Shown in pieces: positions 1 to 9,492 of a stretch of 64,000 nucleotides of DNA. The stretch spans positions 101,358,001 to 101,422,000 of the forward strand of contig CM065803.1 in the NCBI GenBank assembly GCA_033398695.1. Direction: 5' to 3'. Within the stretch, counting starts at the first letter, position 1. Each line of letters starts with the position of its first letter. Position numbers and translations under genes: made by a program. Source of the DNA: Orobanche coerulescens. Its lineage: Eukaryota; Streptophyta; Magnoliopsida; Lamiales; Orobanchaceae. Below the pieces are notes generated by a model, which ran no database searches, was not told the DNA's origin, and saw nothing but the letters and a program-made list of their open reading frames with translations.

Positions 1-535
1 TACGAGAATAAATCAAAATGTCGTCGATGAAGACAACAACAAACTGATCCAAAAAGTCGATGAAAACCCGATTCATTAACTCCATGAATACCGCAGGTGC
101 AATAGTTAGCCCGAACGGCATAACTACGAACTCATAATGACCATAGCGTGTACGAAACGCTGTCCTCGCAATATCCGACTCTCAAATTCGCAACTGGTGA
201 TATCCAGATCTTAAGTCGATCTTGGAAAATACTGAAGCTTCCTGAAGTTGATCTAAAAGATCATCAATACGAGGTAAAGGATACTACTCTTGATCATCAC
301 CCTGTTCAACTCCTGGTAATTAATACACACACGAGACGAGCCATCCTTCTCCTTGACAGATCACACTGGTGCTCCACACGGGGACGCAATCGGTCGAAGA
401 TGACCTTCCTCGAACTATTCCTCAAGTTGAATCTTCAACTCCTGCATTCTGGTCGGGGCCATCCGATACGGTGCCTTCGATAAAGGGGACGTACCGGCTC
501 CAACTCACTCCTGAATTCCCTTACTCTATGTGAAG
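1..535 (-). pseudogene. Element M pol remnant: RT fragment, copy a
   Basis: Read on the minus strand this is part of a Ty3/gypsy RT. Recognisable pieces are DVFPDELSG (the protease-RT linker), the APYRMAPT-like start of RT, the [11 protein letters not shown] block, and [16 protein letters not shown] with the following [13 protein letters not shown]. The catalytic FIDDILIYS motif lies at the window edge. Several stops interrupt it, including a TGA within the LRI-ESD block. The matching sequence in copy b carries RT a little further before it is cut at 12348. It is a dead gene remnant; the plus-strand ORF over 148-483 is its antisense shadow. Confidence 0.85.
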
Positions 536-539
536 GCAA

Positions 540-940
540 CCAGATAACTCGTCTGGAAATACATCGTCAATCGATGACAATGATATCACGAATGATTGAA
601 CATTTCGATTGTCCTAGAATGGTCAATCGATAAAAGAGGTACCAATAATGATTGAACAACTCGATTGCCTTAGAAAGGTCAATCGATGAAGATGATATAA
701 TGAATGTTTGAATAACTCGATTGTCTTAGAAAGGCCAATCGATGGAAATGATACAATGAATGATTGAATAACTCGATTGCCTTAGAAAGGCCAATCGATG
801 AAAATGATATAATGAATGATTGAATGACTCGATTGCCTTAGAAAGGCCAATCGATGAAAATGATACAATGAATGATTGAATAACTCGATTGCCCTAGAAA
901 GGCCAATCGATGAGAATGATACAATGAATGATTGAATAGT
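540..940. repeat. 56-bp minisatellite inside M pol
   Basis: About seven tandem units with a 56-bp period. Each contains a CGATTGCCTTAGAAAGG-like core followed by CAATCGATGAAAATGAT and a run of AATGA. The array sits in the protease-RT linker, directly beside the DVFPDEL coding block, so it arose by expansion within the coding region of M. On the minus strand it stays partly open and encodes a repeated HSLYHFHRLAF-like peptide, which is not a known pol domain. The same array lies in copy b at 12991-13391. Confidence 0.9.
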
Positions 941-1290
941 TCGATTGCGGAATTTCTCTGCTTTTGCCATAATAAAAATTCTACTGGAACAACGGGGATT
1001 ACTTCCCTGAAGCACACATTCGACAACCAACGACGGAAAGATAGCGACCAAACGCTAACAAACATTGAGGATAGTATCAAGACGGTTAAACCAACTAATA
1101 CCGAAAATTACATCGTCCTAAGATAAGTTCACCACGATTAGATCCATCAACCAATCGCGGTCATTAAGCTTAATTCGGTATGATTCCGAAAATTCTTCCA
1201 TCGTCAGGTAGACCGATGGTATGAGGTCCACAAGCAATAGGACTATCCCGAAATAAGTCTATTCAAGAATGATTTGAAAATGAAAGAATG
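941..1290 (-). pseudogene. Element M protease remnant, copy a
   Basis: Minus-strand translation gives a degraded retropepsin C-terminal half. GLPDDGRIFG matches the [10 protein letters not shown] block of the better-preserved elements C, D, E and F. DLIVV and DDVIFGISWFNRLDTIL match LIVV...[17 protein letters not shown]. The catalytic D(T/S)G segment is not found. In-frame stops are present. This lies between the gag remnant (to the right) and the minisatellite and RT (to the left), as expected for a minus-strand gag-PR-RT order. Confidence 0.65.
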
Positions 1291-1383
1291 CGGTGTACCA
1301 GCATCAAAAGGTACACACAAGTTGAAATAAAATTACGAGTATACCTGAAATCATTCGGGTCACCGGATCGTCGATCCTCCTCA

Positions 1384-2095
1384 TCATATGAATCTGGGAC
1401 TTGCCGGCCCCCGAACCGGACGCTCCCGTCTGATAAATACGAGCTCCAACTCTATTTGCTTCCATTGTCTTAAACGACGATGACAAAGCAGTCTGATTCT
1501 GAAACGCTGGTTGCTTCGGGGCCTAAGATGACACCGGAGCCGACTTGGAGTCCTTTCGGCAAAAACGGGCCTTATGCCCAAAATTCCCACAATTATAGCA
1601 CGTGATAGACTGTCTCGGACACTTGGTGCTGACATGACCAAGATCCCCACAGTTATAACAGGTGATGGCTGAATTGGCCGCTCGTGACTGAGATCCCGCA
1701 CGATTATGCGCCGTAGGAGGTTGCTCAGAAACGATAGGACTCACACGAGGCTTCTTGAAGGTTTACTGACCGCCTTCGGATTGATTACGCTTCGTTGATT
1801 TCTTGCTGACAAATGAAGGTTGTTGTTCAGCACTTTCCTTAGCAGCTGGCTCATACGGGAGAGTTCTCTCGATTAATCCGGTCAGAGTGGCGCAATGATG
1901 ATTGAGCAACTGCACATGGGTCATCATGACCTGCATAAAAGTGAGTGGATCAACCCGAACATCTTCTGATCGAGCCGAGTCTTGGGCACGATTTCCCGGC
2001 AGCGAGTGGTTATTTCTCGGGTTTCGGTCCGCACCGCGGCCTCTCCCCGTGCATCCCCTGACAGTTCTCTCCATACTGAAGTAGGAAGGTCGCAT
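1384..2095 (-). pseudogene. Element M Gag remnant lacking capsid core, copy a
   Basis: The minus-strand start at 2095 is followed by an Arg/Gly-rich stretch (GCTGRGRGADRN). After only about 110 residues and a stop come two CCHC zinc knuckles, CYNCGDLGHVSTKC and CYNCGNFGHKARFC (1523-1744), which bind RNA in intact Gag. The capsid core that in element C spans about 200 residues, with blocks such as YFLIGEASEWW and CTTLRQYQDKALAYE, is missing. The gag is therefore internally deleted, and M would have had to move with proteins from a relative. In copy b this region is broken further by indels that may be consensus errors. Confidence 0.8.
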
Positions 2096-2612
2096 AATGA
2101 TTATATTTCCCGCATGATTAGCACGTTATGATTATGTCATGAGATGATGAAAATGAGTATACATGCTCTAACTTAGTGATTATATGTATAATTTACTGAA
2201 GTTACATGATTATCTGATGAAATTCTTGAAATGATTATCTTGAATAACTTAACAAGATTGATAATATGATCATCCAGATTGACAACTGAGTAATGAAATG
2301 AATTGAGTAATTAATGAGTTAACATGATCGTCTTGATTATTAACTGAGTAATGAAATGAATTAAGTGATTAATGAGTTAACATGATTGTCCTAATCACAA
2401 TGAATGATGATGTTTGAGGATTGTTAATTGATGAATTATGAATGAATGATAATTGCCAGAAATTATACCATGGCGTTAGAATTCTTACAGTTCTTTGGTC
2501 TGATTGGCTCGGCATTTGCACAGGTCACACGTGACGCGAAAGTCCAATGATACTAGTCCGATGACGATGATTTCAAATGAGACATGACTTGGAGGGTAGT
2601 ATTCAAAACCAC
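2096..2612 (-). other. M untranslated leader
   Basis: AT-rich non-coding leader between the gag start and the primer-binding site on the minus strand. It contains a direct repeat of about 52 bp (around 2287-2394) built on GAGTAATGAAATGAATT and GAGTTAACATGAT. No ORF is supported. The same leader lies in copy b at about 14513-15026. Confidence 0.7.
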
Positions 2613-2624
2613 GCTCCGATACCA
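2613..2624 (-). promoter_or_regulatory. Primer-binding site of M (tRNA-iMet), copy a
   Basis: On the minus strand this reads TGGTATCGGAGC, one base from the canonical TGGTATCAGAGC complement of the initiator tRNA-Met 3' end. It lies 4 nt inside the LTR end at 2629. This orients M on the minus strand and marks the 2629-4967 LTR as its 5' LTR. Copy b has the same site at 15027-15038. Confidence 0.92.
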
Positions 2625-2976
2625 ACTCTGTAACACCCCAAACTAGGCGGAAATTACAGTGCCGTAAATCCCCAACTGGACCCACCAGGCAAATGAAAAT
2701 GAATGAATTACATAGGATAAATGTAGTACCGAACTACATTACAACAATAATTACTCCGATGAGGAGTTTAGTTATAACACACCAGGACAATACCGAATAC
2801 TAGTGTATTTTATATGAAGATAAAATACACAACACTGAATGAAACGGAGTATTCAAATGAAAGTCTCAGTGGAAAATAAAGGACAATAACATGAATAAGC
2901 TGAAAGATCGGGGCCCCTACTAGTATCAATGGGACTCCTCGGCGTCGTGTTCTCCCGTACTTTGCCTTGCCAAGAC

Positions 2977-4089
2977 ACGAAAAACAAAATCCCCAAACGG
3001 TCGATTACAAAGAACAACAATCCTCAAGAGTTGAAAATACACAATCATGATTATATCTGAAGTTATGAAACATCCTGTCGAAACATACGCAATCAAACAT
3101 GCTATATGAATCAACTAACAGTACGGCTCAAAGGGGTGGCGCCACACTACGCCCGGGATGGAAATGTGTCCGTGCACAAGCCACCAACGAGTATCGATCA
3201 AATACACGTGTGGTCTTGTACCTAATCAGTCTCACGAGACAATATGACTCGTGTGCACAGTCCAATGTGAGGCCACCAACCAACACACGACTATAATGTG
3301 CCCGACATGAAAATCCTACACATACCAACCGGCACGCCAGTATGACCCGGAATGCCACGATATAACAAAAGTGACATCGAAAATGAATAATGACTCACCG
3401 AGGTGGAATGGTAACGAAATAAATGACTGCTCAATGAAAAGATTGGAACCGTCGTTCCTTATGACTGAAACGATTAATTGATAACAACAAGTTTTGATTA
3501 TAATGATGAATGAGTTATGATTATGAATGAACAACAACAAAAGGGATGAATATTCTTTTAACCGAGTAAGAATTAACTTACAAAATACCGATGAAGAAAG
3601 TCCTTCCACGAACAAATGTCCTAAATGAAGTGTCGGTCGCACGAACAACCTTAATTCAATACAATTACCGACAATCCGATCAATATACGAATTCAACACG
3701 AATATAACGAACTCAAAACGTCGATACGATTAAACTAAGTTCATTAGGGCATTATATCGAATACGTTGTGGCCAAACTCCGATTGTTTACAACTAAACCT
3801 CAACAATACCAACCTCAAATCCCCAAGAAGTGTTTCAAACCAATAAAACATCTCCAATACGATCAATAATCCGATATGAATATCAAAAAACGTGATTATA
3901 ACAATAATTAGTCGAAAATCCCCAATTCCAACTCGATATTCAAGGTGTTCTTGAATAATTCCTCAATAATCCAATGAATCCTTATACAAACTCATAATCA
4001 TATACATATCCCTTCATATAACATGATTATAACGTCCAAAACATCATATCTCGACACAAAATTGAAGTCCAAAGTGTTGAAGGAATTAC
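2977..4089 (-). other. Predicted intron inside the M LTR, copy a
   Basis: The donor on the minus strand is AAGAG/GTAATT at 4089. The acceptor end is near 2977, in TTTTGTTTTTC..G/GTC. In copy a the acceptor CAG is garbled (CACGA against CCTGA in copy b), as is the branch-point CTGAC. Both changes sit at CAG/CTG sites, so they may be consensus errors. Copy b gives the clean version at 15397-16511. The location matches the predicted introns of the other five LTR families. Confidence 0.55.
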
Positions 4090-4298
4090 CTCTTGAAGAT
4101 TCAAGTACTATAATCCGAAGAACACGCGTTAGATTGATTATCCGGGCTTCATGATCAAATGGAGATGAAGAAAATCAAACACTCAAATGATTTGTGAAGG
4201 AAAAACCTTCCCTCAAGCTTCCTCTCTCGGTTGAAGGTGAAAAAGATGGAAAAAAATGGCTGAAATGCTGAAAAAAACGAATTTAAAGGAGTTGACTG

Positions 4299-4602
4299 CC
4301 TGCCGGACACGGCCCGTGCCGATCGGCACGGTCGTGTCGCACAGCTGGCCCGGCAGGCGGCGGCGAGGACTCGGCCGTGTCTGCCCGGACACGGTCGCGG
4401 CGAGGGCCTTCCGATGACCGTCCGGCAATGACTCGGCATGACTCGGCCGTGTCCCGAACACGGCCGGGCGTGTCAGCGATCGGCTCAGCTTATCCGGAAG
4501 GGTTCGGCTCGGCCGTGCGAGCGACACGGTCGGGTCTGAGGCGAAGTCTTCGGCATTTTCGGACGAAATGCAGACGCAGGCCGTGTCGGACGACACGGCC
4601 GA
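4299..4602. repeat. GC-rich dyad array in M U3, copy a
   Basis: A cluster of overlapping inverted repeats based on GACACGG/CCGTGTC in an otherwise AT-rich LTR. The largest lies at 4579-4600: arms GGCCGTGTCG and CGACACGGCC separated by GA, so the centre is again CG-NN-CG as in the other LTR arrays. It lies directly upstream of the TATA candidate on the minus strand, the usual enhancer position in U3. The region differs from copy b by many small indels at CCG/CTG/CAG. Confidence 0.85.
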
Positions 4603-5235
4603 GTTCGATCGCGTGATCGCCAATCTTGAAAAATGAGCGGTTGAGCTAAACGACCATAACTCTCTCGTCGACTCGATTGACTCACCGTTTGAACCATTGG
4701 AAAGCTAACTCGATGCTCTATAATATTGCAAAGATTTAGAATTTTTGGAGTTACCAAAAATTAATGGTGATCTAACAAAGTCGAACTCATATGAGGAAAG
4801 TTGAAATAATGAACAATAACGATACACAACTCGAAGTTTTTCCGAACGGTGAACACGGTGAACGAACATGATTGATGAATGATTATAAATGAGTGAAAAT
4901 CCACTGAGTGACAATCACCGAATGAAATTACTGAATGATGATGACTTAATTACAACCGGGTATTACACTACTACTGTGGTTTAAAATTATTTTATCCGAT
5001 TTATGTTGTGCATCGTGGAATCTGTACAGTATGAATAAAATAAATGAAGGACTAATACATCTTTATTGGTATTATTACCGCACTTGGTTGACAGTTGTAT
5101 TGGAAGACATTGTGTGTCGGGCTTATCGTTTGAGAATATTGTTGGAAGATGTATATGTATTCAGTATGCCGAATGTTCGTATTCTGCATGTCGAGACGTT
5201 GGACAAGAATAGCTGAAAATGGCTAAGTGTAGCAT

Positions 5236-5737
5236 TATTAGCACACGCTAATATACATGCCTAGCGCATGCTATCGTTCAGGTTTAGCGCACGCTAATGG
5301 TAAAGGATAGTGCACGCTAGTACAGACCAGATCAGAAGGAATCTATGTGTGGACCCGGCCACTTTCGGCGCATGTGCCGACAAAGTCAACGGATGTCTGT
5401 TATGAAGGATTAGCGCACGCTAATGTATATTGTTAGTGCATGCTAATCAGATCGGACCAAAGGAATCTTGGCTTTGTCAGGTTACTTTCGGCATGTGGGG
5501 ACACGGGGGTAGGTGCAGACTGTAGCAAGTCAACTATGAGTAGCGCACGCTACGGTGGAAGGTTTGCATATGCTAAATATAGGCATTTACGTACGCTATT
5601 GCATGGGCATTGCGTACGTAAATCATTTCATGCAGTAAGGCAGTAGCCTCTGGACTGCGATAGCGCACGCTACCAAAGACAGTTAGCACACGCTAAGCGT
5701 GTAACATACGTTAAATGAAGATGTTAGCGTACGTTAA
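5236..5737 (+). repeat. Dyad array I of LTR A (TTAGCGCACGCTAA type)
   Basis: About fourteen instances by eye of TTAGCG-CA-CGCTAA and close variants, such as TTAGCACACGCTAA, CTAGCGCATGCTA and TTAGCGTACGTTAA, in 500 bp. They end about 12 bp before the TATA box. Each is an inverted repeat of a 6-base half-site (TTAGCG, some TTAACG) around a 2-base spacer. Spacing is irregular, so this is a cluster rather than a satellite. Two GC-rich non-dyad stretches (around 5340 and 5480) separate sub-clusters. Confidence 0.93.
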
Positions 5738-5748
5738 TAATGTACAGT

Positions 5749-5759
5749 ATATATATAAG
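5749..5759 (+). promoter_or_regulatory. TATA box of LTR A, copy a
   Basis: TATATATATAAG directly downstream of the dyad array and about 220 nt upstream of the splice donor. In retroelements the start of R is expected about 30 nt further on, near 5785. The equivalent in copy b is 18166-18178. Confidence 0.65.
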
Positions 5760-6550
5760 TGCAGTTGGCCATTATTCGTCATTTCCATCCATTTCTTCAT
5801 GTGAACCGATAGAGAGAGCCTGGAGAGGTATTTGAGGTTCCCAAACACTGAGAGATGATGATCTTTAACAAGATTAAGGTGGAGACCATGGATTAAAGCC
5901 TTGTTCTTGAAGTTATTCATGATTCTTGGAAAGGAGTTCGATTGTTCTTCTTATTGGTTCATCTATACAAGGTAATTTCGTATCCCTTTGATAGTGGTTC
6001 GTTTTTAAGGATGATTACTTGTGAGGAAGCGAGTTGGATTATCTTATGATGATGTTATATGAGATTTAATGGGATTTTGATAAGAGTTCTCGAATGTTAA
6101 TTAAGATTCTCCATACTTTAAGAATTGTGTTTCGTTTAACCCGATGAAAGATGGATTTCTGAAGAATGTTGATTTCATATGAATCATGATATGAGGTTGT
6201 ATTCCAGATTAAGTACGATATGATCCTTGTTATCGGCTTGGTCTGATTATGGATGTTGTCGTTGATATCTTCTTCATGATGATATATACATCGGGCTATG
6301 TAGTTTTGAATGTGATTTCGGATACTTCATGTTCTTGAAGAACTCTTGAATAATATGATATGATGTTGATATTAGAGGAAGAAGATGATATGTGAATATA
6401 TGTATTGGGTTAAGAGTTGGATGATTACCTAGATGTTAAAGGATATCGGATTTCGTTGTTTTGATAGCTATGAACATGGTTTAGAATCACTTCGTGTTCT
6501 TGATAATCGCCATATGTTGATCGGTATCTGAAATGCATGCAACTGTATGT

Positions 6551-6636
6551 CATTAGCGCACGCTAGTGTTACTGTCTAGCGCACGCTAACGGGAACGACT
6601 TAGCGCACGCTACGTTAAGTGATTAACGTGCGCTAA
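6551..6636 (+). repeat. Dyad array II of LTR A
   Basis: Four sites of the TTAGCGCACGCTAA type in 86 bp, including the reversed spacer form TTAACGTGCGCTAA. They lie inside the predicted intron about 800 bp downstream of the TATA box. Copy b has them at 18971-19055. Confidence 0.88.
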
Positions 6637-7469
6637 GTCAACAGATAGGGTAGTATATCCTGTTTCGGTTATGAATTCGTGATCGTTTAAGTTGGTTTGA
6701 TCAGACTTGTGGTTAACCAAGATATTGTTGAGCCGTTGGGCTTGTGAATTGGTTATATCGATTGTTGATTGTTATCGAATCGTTGCTATTTGATTACTTC
6801 AATAGGTTGTGGTCATTGATCGTTGGTTATAATCGTCGACTAGAAAGTGTGTTGCGGTCGTGTTCGAGTATGTTCGTGAATTGCATTGGTCAGGGCCAAG
6901 GAGCTCGTAGACGAAGGCAATGAGATTGGTAGCGGCATCATCATCATCGTGTTAGTATCGAGGCAAGTTATTACTTACTCAGTTATAATGTTTAATGAAT
7001 GGTTTCAGTTTCATTTCGTTTATAATGCATATAGCAATGATTATTACTGCAAATTCTGGAGATTTGGATTATATGTTGTCTTTCTGATTCTGGGAGTTAA
7101 ATAATAATGTATATGCTTTATCTCGGTTTTTGGCATATTCGGGTATCAAGGTTACGTTGCGATAAAGATGAGGATATGAGTATATATAGTCCATGGTACG
7201 CCGAGCATTGAGGATAATTGCCGGTGATGATTTGACATCGAGATTTCTCCTGAAGGACTCGGGACAAGTATCTTAGTTTGATTCGGTTTAGTGTTGATGA
7301 TGTTGATCATGCAGGTTGTCATTCATGTTGATGAACATGAAGTCGTCCTAGTAGTTTGATCATAGTGTCGTTCATGTTTTTGATTCATATGTTGTTCATG
7401 TTGATGAACATATTGAGTTGCATATGTATATGCATAATTCTATTGTTTATGTTGTGTTGATCCGATGGG

Positions 7470-7650
7470 ATCGTGTTATCTATGCTGAAGGTGCTGGATC
7501 GGATGTCCACTATGCGTTGGTCCGACGGGATCATCATGGGGATCTATGCTGAGGGCGCTGGATCATTGGACAGGTTTTCCACAATGCTTTGGTCCGACGG
7601 GATCATCATGGGGATCTATGCTGAGGGCGCTGGATCGTTGGACTACCCAG
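7470..7650 (+). repeat. GGTCCGACGGGATC tandem repeats in LTR A
   Basis: Three degenerate units of about 65-75 bp with the core GGTCCGACGGGATCATC, then GGGGATCTATGCTGAGG, then GCGCTGGATC. The same core occurs in the LTRs of C, D, E and F at the equivalent place, upstream of the predicted branch point. In copy b (19890-20065) the units are damaged at each CTG/CCG (for example GCTG to CTTT), most simply a sequencing artefact. Confidence 0.85.
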
Positions 7651-8739
7651 TGTTGTGTTGATGGAATCATGTGGATTTGCATCATTGATTTTATCATATG
7701 TTGTTGTGCATATGTATATTATGGGTTGCCATAAGTATACAATGTCTTTATTGATGTGAGCATATTGACATTGTCATATGAGTATGCATTTGTAGGTCTT
7801 GTGTTAGGACCATGTTTGTATGTTGTATTGATCTGATCTCGGATTAGATTGACGTGATTCGTCGTGGCATTGCATATCCTGAGGTATGTTCCGTGTTTTT
7901 CCTTTATTATTTGCCTTTGATGGACAATCGATTATCGTGTTGAGATGTGATGATGCTACCCGATGGATTGGGTTGGACAGAGTAATAGATTTCGTAACAG
8001 TGAGTTATGATGATGTTTTGAGAACCTTGGGTATTATTGAGATACAATACAAATATTTTGGTATGAGCTTATCGTGTTGTTGAAAGAATACGAGATGTGA
8101 ACTTTTGTAATTATTATCAAGAGTTGGTAAAGTTATGGCGGTAAGATTACATTAGTAGTATTCTTACTTGGTATTTTCATTGGTATGTAATTATTAATGT
8201 GATGTGACGGTTATCATTGTTGGATATTGTGGCTGACCCCGTCGTGGGCTTTCCTTTTAGGTTCTTGAGATATCGAGCTTGTAGCGGTCATGGAGAGATG
8301 AGCTTCCTGGAGGATACTGTCTAGAGCATGTAATTGTGTATTGAGTTTCCTGATCAGTTGTTGTATTCCGCTGTTAGAGTATTTTTAATTATTTGTCTTT
8401 CCGCTGCGAAAGTATTTTTAAATGGCCTTTTGGTATCTGGTAACTTAGGTTACTTTCGAAACCGTTTTCTAAACTATTTTGTCGGTACGTGTAAGTGATA
8501 GCTTAACGTATGTTTTTAAACTGTTGAGTTCTGGCATTTCAGGCCTTGTCCTTTCAAACAAGATTTTACGACGGTTTTCATAAACAGATTTTATATAGTC
8601 TTCAAATGTTTTAAAGATAGTATCGTCATTGGCCTCTTGGGCATTTGTAAATATTTACGGAAATTTCTTTTATCTTTGTGGGTTCCATTCCGGGGCCCAC
8701 GGAGCTGTAATATTCCCGGTCGGATCTGGGGGTGTTACA

Positions 8740-9492
8740 TTGCAGAAGGCTCAGAAATTCGTGTGGGACGAGAAATGTCAGACTAGTTTTGATGAACTTA
8801 AGAGGAGACTAACAACGGCGCCAATATTAGCACTACCAGATGGAACTGATGGGTTCATGGTTTACAGCGCTGCTTCAAATCAGGGTCTGGGTTGCGTGTT
8901 GATGCAGAAGGATAGGGTGATTGCCTATGCCTCTCGACAGTTGAAACTGTATGAGATCAACTACCCAACTCATGATTTAGAGTTAGCAGTCGTTGTCTTT
9001 TCCCTGAAGATTTGGCGACATTATTTATACGACACTCATTGTCAGATCTTCACAGATCACAAGGGTCTCAAGTATATTTTCAATCAGAAGGAATTAAATA
9101 TGAGACTGAGGAAATGGCTGGAATTGATCATAGATTACGACCTGGAAATCCTTTATCATCTAGGCAAAGTGAACGTGGTAGCTAATGCACTGAGCCGCAA
9201 ACATGTTTCTATTCGAATGTTGGAAACGATTACGTCCAGTCCAGCATTCAACGAGAATTTATTCGCGAAGGAATTGAAGTATGGTCTCAAGGAGTCCAAG
9301 GGCAACTGTGTGTGATGGAATTAACTTCGAATGATTCTCTGATTATTCGGTTACGTGATGAAGTGAACAAGAGGAAGGCCTCGGGATTTATAATATATGA
9401 TGATGGAGTTATGAGATTCCAGAGTCGACTTTACATCCCCGATGACGATGTTTTGAAACAGATGATCATGAAGGAGGCTCACAGTGCGCCCT
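8740..9492 (+). pseudogene. Element D pol fragment: RNase H to integrase start, copy a
   Basis: Begins abruptly after LTR A with [19 protein letters not shown], the end of the RT connection. RNase H follows ([54 protein letters not shown]), then the start of the integrase zinc region, ending at EAHSAP where B interrupts. The catalytic aspartate of the SDAS motif is alanine here (SAAS). Copy a also lacks one base near 9237 (CCCAG in copy b), which shifts the frame. The 5' part of this D pol is left of LTR A and not in the window. Confidence 0.9.

Larger units (their letters stand above)
2629..4967 (-). repeat. 5' LTR of M, copy a (2.34 kb)
   Basis: Bounded by TGTAACACCCC at 2629 and GGGTATTACA at 4967, i.e. 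TG...CA ends on either strand, next to a primer site. Read on the minus strand, U3 holds a GC-rich cluster of GACACGG/CCGTGTC dyads (4299-4602). A TTTAAA-type TATA candidate follows at about 4281-4290. Then come a splice donor GAG/GTAATT at 4089 and an intron-like stretch ending near 2977. The 127-residue ORF over 3316-3699 has no domain and is not called. The partner 3' LTR is off window or lost. Confidence 0.9.
5972..8260 (+). other. Predicted intron inside LTR A, copy a
   Basis: Donor ATACAAG/GTAATT at 5972. The acceptor is GGGCTTTCCTTTTAG/GTTC, ending at 8260 with a good pyrimidine tract. The branch-point candidate CTGAC is at 8233-8237, 24 nt from the acceptor. Between them lies an ACCCC-GTCG-TGGG stem-loop. 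At 2289 nt it is the longest of the predicted LTR introns and it encloses dyad array II and the tandem repeats. Copy b: 18391-20677. Confidence 0.55.
4968..8739 (+). repeat. LTR A, 3' 3.8 kb, copy a
   Basis: Plus-strand LTR ending GGGGGTGTTACA at 8739, directly against D pol, whose next bases are TTGCAGAAGGC. No primer site follows, so this is a solo or truncated LTR inserted in D pol. Its 5' end is missing because M sits in it: the M LTR ends at 4967 and A resumes with CTACTACTG. Internal order: dyad array (5236-5737), TATA (5749-5759), splice donor (5972), second array (6551-6636), tandem repeats (7470-7650), branch point with hairpin and acceptor (8233-8260), LTR end. Confidence 0.8.

Noticed and set aside
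148..483. 111-residue plus-strand ORF (and its twin at 12599-12934)
   Set aside because: It is antisense to the M reverse transcriptase; its conservation only reflects the tandem duplication.
3316..3699. 127-residue minus-strand ORF within the M LTR, identical in both copies (15738-16121)
   Set aside because: No domain or sensible composition, and it lies in the predicted LTR intron; identity is due to the duplication.
5236..5737. Regularly recurring 14-bp palindromes resembling a CRISPR array
   Set aside because: Spacing is irregular, repeats are short and degenerate, there are no cas genes, and the setting is a plant LTR promoter.
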